Assembly: GCA_016699695.1 (NCBI GenBank)
Contig: CP065006.1
Span: 2,170,001 to 2,234,000, forward strand
Source of the DNA: Bacteroidota bacterium
GTDB taxonomy: Bacteria > Bacteroidota > Bacteroidia > Bacteroidales > UBA10428
Direction: 5' to 3'
Length of the DNA stretch: 64,000 nucleotides
A program made the translations under genes and the position numbers. The stretch's first letter is position 1. Each line of letters begins with the position of its first letter. This document shows, one piece after another, positions 9,527 to 18,625 of the stretch. A model generated the notes under the pieces. That model ran no database searches. It saw only the letters and a program-made list of their open reading frames with translations, and was not told the DNA's origin.

Positions 9527-9729
9527 TCACCCTGGTCTTTATCTACCTTCTTTGTATTTTTTTTTGGATCTACCTGTATGGACACCTCTCCCTCTTTGCG
9601 TGAAACATTACCGTGCCTGTCTGAAAAGAAATTGCCTCCCTGCATCTGTCTGGGTCGGAACAATGAGCCGAGTATACGGAATACCAGAAATACTAATAGT
9701 ACGATAAAAAGTATGCGAAAAAACCCCAT
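9502..9729 (-). CDS. small membrane protein of the DUF4834 type
   Basis: A 75-residue protein with one N-terminal hydrophobic helix (residues 2-24), followed by a basic, hydrophilic tail that ends in DQGDYIPFEEA. The helix RILFIVLLVFLVFRILGSLF and the length fit a small Bacteroidota family known as DUF4834, whose function is unknown. The tail of the gene overlaps the end of mlaF in the opposite direction. The ending YxDYxPFEE-like motif is what one sees conserved in this family, which argues that this is a real gene and not a shadow of mlaF. Confidence 0.65.
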   Translation of the reverse strand: MGFFRILFIVLLVFLVFRILGSLFRPRQMQGGNFFSDRHGNVSRKEGEVSIQVDPKKNTKKVDKDQGDYIPFEEA

Positions 9730-9791
9730 TGTTTTAATTGTGTAAGAATTTGTTTAGCATGTCTGGAGGCAAAGATAATTGCTTTGTTCGA

Positions 9792-11270
9792 TTACAATAT
9801 CCAGTCCGACGAGCTAAATAGAGGTTTATCCTGAACAAGCTTTTTCTTTTGGTTGCATCCAAACAGCAGGTTAAAACCAAACTTCACGCTGTATTCGCTT
9901 ACATCTACGGGCATTGGAACAGAGGCGCCATCAACATTAGCCATATCGTATTGGAAAGGAAGATGATCGATTACAGAATAGAAGTTAAGTGGTCCTAAGC
10001 GTAAGCCAAGACCAAGACCAAAGGTATTCAGGTTTCCTTTTAAAAGCGAATAACTGCCAGAGATAGCAATCATTGGTATTGGTCTCCAGTTGGCTAAAAG
10101 GAGTATGTCAGATTCTACATAGCTTGGATAAAGATCCATACGTGAAAGAAAGCCCACATCAAAACCTTGTGTAAGGAAATATCTTCCTCCCAGGGTTACT
10201 TTTGGATGGAGGGTAGTTACGAAAGCTTCGTTCGAACCTGTTATGTTCAGGCTTTCTTTTAATGAATCGAGCAGCAGGTCTCCCGGATTGGTCGAGTCGT
10301 CAAGAGTCTGTTCGAGTCCGGTGTAAGCAAAGGTTCCGTTTAGCGAGGTAATTTGCGTATTTTCGCGCCATTTAATATACCCCAGATCAATTACACTGGC
10401 CGATAGCTGAATTCTTTCAGTAGGTTTAAAATGCACGCCTAAATCAATGCCCAGGCCCCAGTTGCTGCTAAAAATCTTTTTATAGCCTGCAGGCGAAATC
10501 ATTGTGCTGTCGATCAGAAACTCCCCATCTAAATCTATCATGCCGTCTTCATCTACTGGAATCGTTACGCCGGTTGCAGCAACACGTGCCTGGTAGTTAG
10601 CTGTTAGCACCCATTCTTCGGTACTGGTGTACAAACTGGTATTGTTATTTACCGGGCTGATGGTGGCCAAACCGGCCAGGTATTTTGGCCTTATACCAAT
10701 TTGAAGCCGGTCGTTGAAATTGCGTGATATGTTTAATCCAATTTCGGCATATTGGAGTGATTCAAAACCCACATCGCTGAAGTCATAGGTTCTTCCATCT
10801 TCGTTGCCAATAAGCAGAAACTCCATCAGGTCTTTCGAAAGAGTAAGGTTGTTGTTGGCCTTGATGGTTCCATCGAGGCTGAAGTACATTTCTTTGACCC
10901 GGAATCCGATGGAGAATAGATTCAGGTGAGCCGTCAAACCTAAGGATTCAACATCGCCAAAATTGTTTAAAAACTCGTTAATATCTGCTTTGGGATGAAA
11001 GGGGTGTATTAATGAATCCGTTTCAGGATCGAGCCAAAGCAGGTCAGAGCCACTTAATCCGCTTGTGTGGATGTTTACATAGAATTCGGAAAAAACAGGT
11101 AATGCTGCGTGTGCATCGCAAGAGGGTTGCGTAGCTGGATTAAACAAATACGATTGAGGCGCATTGCCAAGGTAATACATAGTGTTGGCTTGCCCGTAAA
11201 GTTTTTGACTTATCGAAGTAAAAACCAATAAAAACGATGCAATGTGAATAAGTTTGGTCAAATGCCTCAT
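9792..11270 (-). CDS. DUF5723-like outer-membrane beta-barrel protein
   Basis: A 492-residue exported protein with an N-terminal signal peptide ending near KLYGQA. The motif YYLGNAPQSYLFNPATQPSC opens the mature protein, as in PorP-like and DUF5723 barrels of Bacteroidota. The rest is built of alternating amphipathic strands, including the GLGIDLGVHFKP, VTLGGRYFL and FGLGLGLRLGPLNFY segments. The function is unknown; an outer-membrane location is inferred. It is the last of three closely spaced minus-strand genes, 14 bases from the lipoprotein gene upstream, so the three are probably co-transcribed and may act together at the outer membrane. Confidence 0.75.
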   Translation of the reverse strand: MRHLTKLIHIASFLLVFTSISQKLYGQANTMYYLGNAPQSYLFNPATQPSCDAHAALPVFSEFYVNIHTSGLSGSDLLWLDPETDSLIHPFHPKADINEFLNNFGDVESLGLTAHLNLFSIGFRVKEMYFSLDGTIKANNNLTLSKDLMEFLLIGNEDGRTYDFSDVGFESLQYAEIGLNISRNFNDRLQIGIRPKYLAGLATISPVNNNTSLYTSTEEWVLTANYQARVAATGVTIPVDEDGMIDLDGEFLIDSTMISPAGYKKIFSSNWGLGIDLGVHFKPTERIQLSASVIDLGYIKWRENTQITSLNGTFAYTGLEQTLDDSTNPGDLLLDSLKESLNITGSNEAFVTTLHPKVTLGGRYFLTQGFDVGFLSRMDLYPSYVESDILLLANWRPIPMIAISGSYSLLKGNLNTFGLGLGLRLGPLNFYSVIDHLPFQYDMANVDGASVPMPVDVSEYSVKFGFNLLFGCNQKKKLVQDKPLFSSSDWIL

Positions 11271-11284
11271 AATGGTTCAATTTA

Positions 11285-12931
11285 TCAGTTAACTATATAC
11301 TTTCCCTTGGCTTTCAAACCAAACTGAAAGTTTATTTTGCTGTTGACACCCACACGCACGGAGCTGACTGAACCATAATCGGTGGTGACCATGGCGGCAT
11401 GGAATATGAGGTGGGTGGCGTTGGTTAAGATGTTTTCTGCAGTTACCGGGTCAATTTCTATGGCATCGGAGTATTCAATTACATTGGTTTCCACTACATT
11501 ACCTGTAAAATCAACTGGAGCTGGTTTAATAAGTAAACCAGTTACAGGGTTCAGGTCGATGGTTCCAAGTGTGAGGTTGTTGATAGAATCGTAAACAATC
11601 AGGCTGCCACCAAAACCAATCGGGAAGTAATTCTTAAAAATGTAATGGATTTCAGCATATTCAATTTCGTAACTTACATCTTCATCTGCAGGCTCTTCGC
11701 GTATTTTTAGCGTATCGGTGTAAGAGAGGTCGGCCCTTAATTCAAGAGGTACTTCAACTTCAAGAATCATTTTCATCATGCTTTCCTGGTTGGCCCAATT
11801 GTTCATAGTAAGGGAATCTTCTCCCAGATTCGAATAAGCATTTGCTCTTATTAAAATATCTTCCGGTGTAGGTAAAGCAATAAGTTCATCGATATTGCTG
11901 GTTGTATTACGGTCGAACAAAAAAGACCCGAAATAGTCTGGCATAAGGTAATTGTCAGAATATAGAAGGTGGCTTGTTCCAAAATCGATGGTCACATCTG
12001 GTTTTGTGGTGTGATTGAGATTCATGTCCATCTGCACAGCAATTGGTATACCCATATTGTTTTCGTAACGAAGCCTGAACTTAGGATTGGTAACATTCAA
12101 TTCCCCTTCAAGTTGGCTTATCAGGTCCGGAGCAAAATCATTTATAAGTGTATCGAGGTTTAAAGTCTGGTAGCCAAAAAAACCAAAAATACTTTTAAAG
12201 TTGTCCAATTGTTCTACCCCAAAAACAATTGAAATATTTTCGCCTGGGTTAATAAAGTCGTCAAAGGGATTTTTATGGATAACAGGGGTAAATTTAACGG
12301 AGATGGCCGATCTGAGCTGGTTGTCAAGAAATGTACGCATTGTGTAATCGTCGATGGGAAAGATAGCCTCTCGGGTTTCGTTGGGTGAAATATGGGTGAT
12401 GGAATCGTAAAAATTAATGCCACCGGGACTTCGAAGCGATGCTGATGAGATCAAGAGGGTAACCTCATGATTGAATTGATTATGAACCTGCAATACAAGG
12501 CTGCCCTGGTCCATCATGGAGCTGTCGATTCGCATGGAATTGTTAAGCAGCAACTCGTATATGGTATCGTTGATTAATTGGGGCAGTTCGATACGCCCTA
12601 CAGGGGGTAGAGGAATGACTATTGTTGGAGCTATTGTGTAGTCAAATCTTGGCTGAGCAGGAATGTTTAGCAGTTCCTTTACAGGCACATCAATCACAGA
12701 ATCTTGCGAATAGACAAGTTTCACGGTATCGCCATCGATCACTATCAGTGAGTCCTCGCTGTTTTCACTCATTTCCAGCACTGTAAACTCGCCAAATACG
12801 AGTGGCATGGCTATTTGCCGTTCCATGGCAATTTGTTCCGAAAGTTTATCGAAATCAAGGTCGTCACGTTTGCAACTGCTTATGCAGGCAAGCAGAATGC
12901 CTGTTAAAACAAAAAATCTGGCTGGCTTCAT
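11285..12931 (-). CDS. uncharacterised lipoprotein (548 residues)
   Basis: The N-terminus MKPARFFVLTGILLACISSC is a lipoprotein signal with lipobox CISSC. The mature part is rich in beta-type sequence with several repeats of an Ile/Pro/Asp pattern (LPPVGRIELPQLI, PDVTIDFGTSHLLYS). I do not recognise a catalytic motif. The length and a regular strand-rich composition suggest a stack of small beta domains. It lies between a membrane-anchored propeller-like protein and a barrel protein in one probable operon (20 and 14 bases apart). The most economical reading is a surface or periplasmic structural lipoprotein that works with the barrel, but this is inference. Confidence 0.7.
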   Translation of the reverse strand: MKPARFFVLTGILLACISSCKRDDLDFDKLSEQIAMERQIAMPLVFGEFTVLEMSENSEDSLIVIDGDTVKLVYSQDSVIDVPVKELLNIPAQPRFDYTIAPTIVIPLPPVGRIELPQLINDTIYELLLNNSMRIDSSMMDQGSLVLQVHNQFNHEVTLLISSASLRSPGGINFYDSITHISPNETREAIFPIDDYTMRTFLDNQLRSAISVKFTPVIHKNPFDDFINPGENISIVFGVEQLDNFKSIFGFFGYQTLNLDTLINDFAPDLISQLEGELNVTNPKFRLRYENNMGIPIAVQMDMNLNHTTKPDVTIDFGTSHLLYSDNYLMPDYFGSFLFDRNTTSNIDELIALPTPEDILIRANAYSNLGEDSLTMNNWANQESMMKMILEVEVPLELRADLSYTDTLKIREEPADEDVSYEIEYAEIHYIFKNYFPIGFGGSLIVYDSINNLTLGTIDLNPVTGLLIKPAPVDFTGNVVETNVIEYSDAIEIDPVTAENILTNATHLIFHAAMVTTDYGSVSSVRVGVNSKINFQFGLKAKGKYIVN

Positions 12932-12951
12932 GCATTCAGAGATTAAAATAC

Positions 12952-15708
12952 CTATTCTACGGCATAGTTGTATAAAAAGTTGTTTCTTCCTCCTACTATC
13001 AGGTTAAAACTATTCGTGCTAACATCGAAATAGCCTATAGAGAATAGTGTACGCCCTTCCAGCGGAAAATCTTTATACAATTCGCCATTGTTGTTTACAA
13101 GAAATATCTTTTCATCTTTTACCGATACCAGACCTATTTTTCTATTGGTATAGGAGAAATGATAGTATACAGGTTTTTCGGTAATTTCGCTCTTGAAATC
13201 TTTTCTAAAAAGGCTTTTTCCTTGATGGTCAAATACCTGCAGGCTATTATTATCGAGAAAAATATAGTCATTCTTTCCGTCGGCATTTACATCTTTGTAG
13301 TCGAAATGGTGTTTTTCCGAGAATTCATCGAAAGATTGCTGTTCTGTTCTACCATCGAAATAGATTTTTACAATGGTGCCATTTTTTAAAGTGGTTACCA
13401 GGTATGATGCCTGCAAACTTCCACCATCGTGCAGGTATATATCGTTATTTGCAGATTTTTGAACTGCCACACTGGTCTGCACTCTTTCATTCCCCTGTCG
13501 GTCGAGCATGTAAACGCGATGGTTATCGGCACATACAATGAAATCTTTGTTTTCTATTCTGAAGTGACGAATAGATTGTTCGATTGGATGGTCTACACCA
13601 TTAAATTTCCAGCCAGGAATAAGAGTGCCTTCTTTTGTGTAGGCATATATTTTACGGTCGGCACACGGAATAAAAAATCGGTATTCTTTGCTTCCTTCGT
13701 AATCGAAAACGGAAACACCGGCGGTAGCTTTTTCGCGGAGCTTGACAGGATATTTTTCCAGGTAATTGCCATTACGATCTATAATATGTAAATAGTTTTC
13801 GGTGCTAAAAACAATTTGTAGTTTTTTGTTTTTGTAAAAGTCGATCTGTACAATTTCAGAATTAATCTTTTCGTTTAGAGGTTGTTTCCAAAGAATTCGT
13901 CCGGCCTGGTTTAAAAGATAGATGGAATGTTTGTCATCCTGAACAAATATTTCATTTTGGTTGGTAAGATGGTTAACCACAAAAACGGGTTTGCTGCTAT
14001 GGGTAGTGTCGAGCAGGCTTTCCCAAATGGTTTTAGGTTTTCCACGATAGTTGGCAAAATGCTTTATAAATACATTCAGATAAGGCAATTTGCTTACTTC
14101 GCTCATCTGAAAACCAAAGGCTTGTACCGAATTTAAATCGCTGCGTAGCTGAGCCCACTTTTGATTGAATTCCGGGCTTAACTGCTTTGAAAAATAGTGG
14201 TTCGAACGGCTCACGTTAATATAACCCAGCATATAGCTGTGAATGGTCAGATTATCGGCAAAATCGCGGTAAATCTCGTCGTTGGCAAGAGTCTTCTGCA
14301 GAACATACTGATATACAAACTGAGAGGCTTCATCATGACTTGGAGCAACGACCAGGTAATTATCCAATAACACCATATAACACTCTTCTGCAAGCTGAAA
14401 AAAGTTGCCTAATATACGGCCGAAAAGCGGTGTGATCGGAATCTTGTATACTGGAAATTGAAGGATATTGTCTGGGCTGTAAGTTTGAACTCCTGCCTCG
14501 GGATTGATCTGGCTAATTTTTTCAGTAAGGTGCTGCAACTCCTTTTCGGCCTCACTGCCACTTTTACATTTTAACACAAGGTAATTTATGGCAGGGGCAT
14601 CACTCTTAAAATTTACTGAGGCTACACCAAGCTCATTATCAATAATTTTCAGAAAAAACTGTTCAAAATCGAGACCGTATTTCGAATTCATATTGGCCAG
14701 GTTGGCCTGATAAGTATCGTATTTTCCACAAGCTTTTAAATAGACCATGTAATTCCTGTAAGATTTCTCTGCTTCAGAAATGCCAAAGGCCAGAAAAGAT
14801 CCTGTAGAGGCTGGTAGCACCTTGTCAATAGTGATTGGCACAGGACGGCCTTGCGATACCATGCCGATTAAGTTTTCATTCCCTTCCTGATTCTGCGAAA
14901 ACCCATTTAGCATTAACAGGTTGTTTTTAATATTCAGGTCGAGAGAAGCCCAAAGACCCAGATTTTTATATTTTTTGGCTGCCTCCGATAAATTGCTGTG
15001 ACTGATGAGCGAGAATATCTTTCCTGCCTGGCTAAAATCGATGTACAGATTTGCTTGTTTATTTAATCCTGAAGTGCTTGTAATTTTTTCAAAATCAGGC
15101 TTGTCGAGTAAGGATTCATTTCGAGTAGATTGTCGAATAGCATCTTCAATAATAACCGGCGAATTGCTATAAGCCAGAAAGCCGTTTATTTGGGCTAACG
15201 CAATAACTCTTTTGTTAGTAAGGCTAATGGAATAAATTGTTTTGCCCTCGTAGCGACGTTCTGAGAAGTCGCTGATTAGTTTCGATTGATTGTGATGAAG
15301 GTATTGACGCACCTCCCTTTCGCTTAGATTATAAGGGAGGCTCAATAATACAAGATGATGAACCTTGTTTGAGCCTGAGAAATGGCCCGATACATAGAGG
15401 GTATTACTTGTAACATGTTTCCCAAATTTTCCATTTTCGTCAATAAGTGAATCGAGTAGAAAAAGTTCGTGGTCAATTCGTTCGAAGGCCTCAATAGTGC
15501 ATAAGTCGTTCCAGACGACTATTTCTTCCTGGTCGAGTTGGCTCGCAATGCCAAAGCCATTAAGCTTTAGTATATACGCAGCATCTTGTGGAATTAGCTT
15601 AAGCGGGTTTGCTTCAGTTTTGGTACCCGAATAAATAACTAGAATGCCAATTAAGATCGAAACGCAAATGGTTAAAATAATACCTAAAATCAGCACCTTC
15701 CGTTCCAT
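12952..15708 (-). CDS. large membrane-anchored protein, DUF3352-like N-part and beta-propeller-like C-part
   Basis: A 918-residue protein with an N-terminal signal anchor (about residues 5-27, ILGIILTICVSILIGILVIY). Residues ~35-550 look like the DUF3352 type: they begin LKLIPQDAAYILKLNG and include YSNSPVIIEDAI. From about residue 570 it has repeated Trp/Gly and Asp-rich blades such as IYLLNQAGRILWKQPL, LHIIDRNGNYLEKYP, IYAYTKEGTLIPGWKF, VYMLDRQGNERVQT and LQVFDHQGKSLFRKDF, typical of PQQ-like or VCBS-like propellers. The ATG at 15708 is preferred over a TTG eight codons upstream. The function is unknown. It heads the operon with the lipoprotein and barrel genes, which suggests a periplasm-spanning envelope complex. 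Confidence 0.72.
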   Translation of the reverse strand: MERKVLILGIILTICVSILIGILVIYSGTKTEANPLKLIPQDAAYILKLNGFGIASQLDQEEIVVWNDLCTIEAFERIDHELFLLDSLIDENGKFGKHVTSNTLYVSGHFSGSNKVHHLVLLSLPYNLSEREVRQYLHHNQSKLISDFSERRYEGKTIYSISLTNKRVIALAQINGFLAYSNSPVIIEDAIRQSTRNESLLDKPDFEKITSTSGLNKQANLYIDFSQAGKIFSLISHSNLSEAAKKYKNLGLWASLDLNIKNNLLMLNGFSQNQEGNENLIGMVSQGRPVPITIDKVLPASTGSFLAFGISEAEKSYRNYMVYLKACGKYDTYQANLANMNSKYGLDFEQFFLKIIDNELGVASVNFKSDAPAINYLVLKCKSGSEAEKELQHLTEKISQINPEAGVQTYSPDNILQFPVYKIPITPLFGRILGNFFQLAEECYMVLLDNYLVVAPSHDEASQFVYQYVLQKTLANDEIYRDFADNLTIHSYMLGYINVSRSNHYFSKQLSPEFNQKWAQLRSDLNSVQAFGFQMSEVSKLPYLNVFIKHFANYRGKPKTIWESLLDTTHSSKPVFVVNHLTNQNEIFVQDDKHSIYLLNQAGRILWKQPLNEKINSEIVQIDFYKNKKLQIVFSTENYLHIIDRNGNYLEKYPVKLREKATAGVSVFDYEGSKEYRFFIPCADRKIYAYTKEGTLIPGWKFNGVDHPIEQSIRHFRIENKDFIVCADNHRVYMLDRQGNERVQTSVAVQKSANNDIYLHDGGSLQASYLVTTLKNGTIVKIYFDGRTEQQSFDEFSEKHHFDYKDVNADGKNDYIFLDNNSLQVFDHQGKSLFRKDFKSEITEKPVYYHFSYTNRKIGLVSVKDEKIFLVNNNGELYKDFPLEGRTLFSIGYFDVSTNSFNLIVGGRNNFLYNYAVE

Positions 15709-15953
15709 GCAGTTTTTTGGTTGTTTTTTCAAAAATACGAAATAGGGGGCTTTGTTTTTTTTTCATTTACTAACAGTGCACTGCATCGGGGTTTATTAAT
15801 AATGGAGCTTAAAGTGCAGGCATGTTATTTTAACCCCAAACCATTTTTACAAGCCCCTTTGACTTAAGTTTACTATTATTGCATGGCTCAATTTTATAAA
15901 AAGTATTCACTCTTTTGTCAATTCAGTTTATAAAATGATTATGCCTTATTTGG

Positions 15954-16664
15954 ATGAATAATAATATGAATTCAATTACCCCAAAATTGCACGAAAGCTG
16001 GAAACAAGTATTAAAGGATGAATTTGAGTCTCCCTACTTTTTAAAGCTAAAGGAGTTTTTAGTCACTGAAAGGAATTCCTATATTGTTTATCCAAAAGGA
16101 AACCTCATTTTTAATGCTTTAGACCGAACTCCCTTTGATCAGGTGCGCGTGGTGCTGCTTGGGCAGGATCCTTATCATGGCCCGGATCAGGCACATGGCC
16201 TTTCATTTTCGGTGCCATTTGGTATCAAACCACCCCCTTCGCTTGTAAACATCTATAAAGAACTTTCAACTGACTGTAGCATACCGGTTCCACATCACGG
16301 AAACCTCGAAAAATGGGCCTCGCAGGGAGTATTGTTACTCAATTCCACCCTTACTGTGCGAGCCAATCAGGCTGGTTCTCACCAAGGGAGAGGTTGGGAG
16401 CTGTTTACAAATTCAATTATCTGCAAACTTTCGGAACAGAAAAACGGGATTGTATTTTTGTTATGGGGTCGCTTTGCCCAGCAGAAACTTAGCCTGATTG
16501 ACCAGAAAAAACACTTTGTGCTGCTGGCAGCTCATCCATCACCATTATCGGCCTATCAGGGTTTTTTTGGATGCAAACATTTCTCGAAAACTAACGAATT
16601 GCTGTTGAAACAGGGTTTAGCCACTATTGATTGGAACCCGGGCGAAGGTGGAATATTTGCCTGA
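15954..16664 (+). CDS. ung: uracil-DNA glycosylase, family 1
   Basis: A 236-residue enzyme that removes uracil from DNA as the first step of base excision repair. The water-activating motif LLGQDPYHGPDQAHGLSFSV has its catalytic Asp at 72. The second active-site loop AHPSPLSAYQGFFGCKHFSK has its His at 194. The uracil-pocket segment LLNSTLTV and the PPPSLVNIYKEL loop are also present. Two Met codons lie close together (15954 and 15966); the first is used here. Nothing in the flanks points to an operon: the upstream gene is divergent and the downstream small ORF is convergent. Confidence 0.96.
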   Translation: MNNNMNSITPKLHESWKQVLKDEFESPYFLKLKEFLVTERNSYIVYPKGNLIFNALDRTPFDQVRVVLLGQDPYHGPDQAHGLSFSVPFGIKPPPSLVNIYKELSTDCSIPVPHHGNLEKWASQGVLLLNSTLTVRANQAGSHQGRGWELFTNSIICKLSEQKNGIVFLLWGRFAQQKLSLIDQKKHFVLLAAHPSPLSAYQGFFGCKHFSKTNELLLKQGLATIDWNPGEGGIFA

Positions 16665-16680
16665 AAGCAATTCAGCTTGC

Positions 16681-16830
16681 TTAATTAAGATCAGTTATGT
16701 TCTTTTCAGCCAGGGCTTTGTATGCTTGCTGTATTTTTTCAGATCTTTTGTTTTCGGTATACTGTGCCAATAAAGCTACCAGCAGAGAAAAAATAATTAC
16801 CGAGGCTTTTAAAAGTTGAATCTTTTTCAT
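16681..16830 (-). CDS. possible small membrane peptide
   Basis: A 49-codon frame that begins MKKIQLLKASVIIFSLLVALLAQ. It has one hydrophobic helix after a basic start and a charged tail (KRSEKIQQAYKALAEKNITDLN). Codon use and the MKK start look like a small membrane or exported peptide rather than noise. The frame extends 12 codons further upstream, without a typical start. It ends 17 bases from the ung stop in a tail-to-tail arrangement. I know no family for it, and it may be spurious. Confidence 0.4.
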   Translation of the reverse strand: MKKIQLLKASVIIFSLLVALLAQYTENKRSEKIQQAYKALAEKNITDLN

Positions 16831-16886
16831 GGTGTGAGTTTTTTGCGTTCTGCTTCTAACACACACTAAAGCAATTTTACCCTTAC

Positions 16887-17056
16887 TTTATTCGTGAGAC
16901 TTAAATTTCATGAGTTCACGAAATGAGATTTTATAGTCGAATCTCGATTTAAATCAGGACAGAAAGCGGGTGCGCGGGTAAATACCCCGCCTCTTGAGGC
17001 GAATAAAATAAAATCCTTTTAATAGACCCCGTCAGCTTGCTGCGGGGAGCTTCATT
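16887..17056. repeat. 170-bp structured direct repeat, copy A
   Basis: By eye it differs from copy B (19098-19266) at about 15 positions, one of them an indel. It has several inverted repeats: TTCGTGA...TCACGAA, CGCCTC-TT-GAGGCG, and a GC-rich end CCCCG...CGGGG around CAGCTTGCTG. The final TTCATT lies 10 bases before the stop codon of the minus-strand lipoprotein gene, so the element occupies its 3' side. The GC-rich hairpin end recalls REP elements spread by REP-associated tyrosine transposases in Bacteroidota; that origin is a hypothesis. No ORF of note is inside. Confidence 0.85.
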
Positions 17057-17066
17057 CGAAAAGATA

Positions 17067-18380
17067 CTAAAAGAATACTGGATTAAAGTGTTTGTCGATA
17101 TAAGAAAGCCTTATTTGGCCTGTGCTCAGATTTTCGAATACCATATAAAGGTTGTCTCCAAGCTGACAGTAACCAAAATCTCTCTCGCTTACTGCTTTTT
17201 CCTCAATAAAGTTCCAGTTTGTATTGTATCGGATAAGCTTATTGCCGTCTTTTACAAGGAAGGATTCTCCCAAAAGGTCGTTTTCCGGATGAACGGCAAA
17301 ATATTTATCGATTCCACCTATTTTGCTTAGCGCACAGTTTTCGTCGAAACGATAAAGCGAAGTGGTGTTATTTTTTTTGGAATACACGGCAAAGTCGATA
17401 CTGTTTTGTAAGGGGTTTTTAATCACAAAAAGCAATTGGTCCCATTCCATTTCGGTTTCAGAAAGAGGGATGGTTTTTGACTCGAAAACTACACTTGGGT
17501 TTTTAAATTTTTCTATAAATACCGTTTTTTCAGAAGCATTAAAATTCAGGTAGTAAAGTTTATTGTTGAGGTTAAAAAGGAAGGGTTTTGTCGACGCATT
17601 AGGCTGGGAAAATACTTTTGTCCATACTTTAATGCGTGTTTCATCAAAAAAATCGATTTTAAAATTTCCTTGTGCATTGAATCCTGTAAAAAGAATTCCT
17701 TCGTTGTAATCGATCGGGTTGCTTTGACTTGTTTCGAATAAGTCATTTTGGTCCGACGATTTGTAAAACAGAAAACTCTTCGATCCTGTTTCAGTCATGT
17801 TAATTGCCAGGATAGAATCACCCAGAAAGTTCGATTCTCCAAGAGATTCTTTTAAATCGGCAGTATTTTCAAATCGGTTTTCTGCTTTGAGTTTAGTGTT
17901 GAGCAAGTAAAAAATTTCCTTTGCTATTTCGCCTGACTGGCCAGACTTATTTACACTTAAAAGTATGGATTGTCCTGTGAAAACAGCATAGTTGGCTTTG
18001 AGGTACGAATCAGATTTTAATATGCTTCCATTATCAAGCACTTCGATCTGTTTCTCAATGGAAGAATTTAGTTTGTTGTTTAAAAAGACTTCGAGCAGAA
18101 TAGTATACTTTCCGGCGGAGGCGAAGGTATGCGAGGCTTGTGGAAGCTCATATACGTTCCCATCACTCACGGTCCATTGCACTTGCGAACCCTGAGAGTG
18201 ACTCAGACTAATTAATGAAACAGCTTGGTTTGTTGTAGTAACGACTGGGATGTCGAAATTGGCTGAATTGACTATTGTGTTTTCTGTCTCCTGCTCGCAC
18301 GAAACAATGCCAAAGAATAGCACTATTAATAATGCAATTTGGATTAATCTATTCGGGTTATTGTGAGCTGTAAAAAACAT
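17067..18380 (-). CDS. uncharacterised lipoprotein with PKD-like N-terminal domain
   Basis: A 437-residue protein whose signal peptide ends in the lipobox FGIVSC. Residues ~30-115 look like a PKD/Ig-like domain (VQWTVSDGNVYELPQASHTF, then FASAGKYTILLEVFLNN). The rest has repeated strand patterns that end in short Phe/Tyr-rich blades, consistent with a propeller-like or repeat fold; no catalytic motif is seen. The ATG at 18380 fits the signal peptide; a TTG four codons earlier is unlikely. It stands alone between the two copies of the 170-bp repeat. A surface-exposed binding role is plausible but only inferred. Confidence 0.7.
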   Translation of the reverse strand: MFFTAHNNPNRLIQIALLIVLFFGIVSCEQETENTIVNSANFDIPVVTTTNQAVSLISLSHSQGSQVQWTVSDGNVYELPQASHTFASAGKYTILLEVFLNNKLNSSIEKQIEVLDNGSILKSDSYLKANYAVFTGQSILLSVNKSGQSGEIAKEIFYLLNTKLKAENRFENTADLKESLGESNFLGDSILAINMTETGSKSFLFYKSSDQNDLFETSQSNPIDYNEGILFTGFNAQGNFKIDFFDETRIKVWTKVFSQPNASTKPFLFNLNNKLYYLNFNASEKTVFIEKFKNPSVVFESKTIPLSETEMEWDQLLFVIKNPLQNSIDFAVYSKKNNTTSLYRFDENCALSKIGGIDKYFAVHPENDLLGESFLVKDGNKLIRYNTNWNFIEEKAVSERDFGYCQLGDNLYMVFENLSTGQIRLSYIDKHFNPVFF

Positions 18381-18571
18381 GTTTCCTGTCAAATCGATAC
18401 TGAAAGTAACGATTAGAAGCGGTAGCCGTCATATGTTTTTGATAAACTGGCCAATAGTTAAGGGCAACGGAAACTTTTTATCGATTGGAGCAAAATAGGA
18501 TACACCAAAGGCGATAATTTATTTTAGCTTTTATTATCGGTTGCGTAAAGAAAGTATCGATAAAAAAGGGA

Positions 18572-18602
18572 TAAAAAAAGCTGTCAGATTTCTGACAGCT
18601 TG
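18572..18602 (-). terminator. intrinsic terminator of the CBM48-domain gene
   Basis: AGCTGTCAGA and TCTGACAGCT form a 10-bp inverted repeat with a two-base centre, followed on the minus strand by seven T. It lies just 3' of the CBM48-domain gene. Confidence 0.8.
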
Positions 18603-18625
18603 ATGTTTTTTATTCAGGCTAAAAC

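Noticed and set aside
13429..13791. 120-codon plus-strand ORF inside the large propeller-like gene
   Set aside because: Shadow of the minus-strand gene, no signal peptide or domain that would support it.
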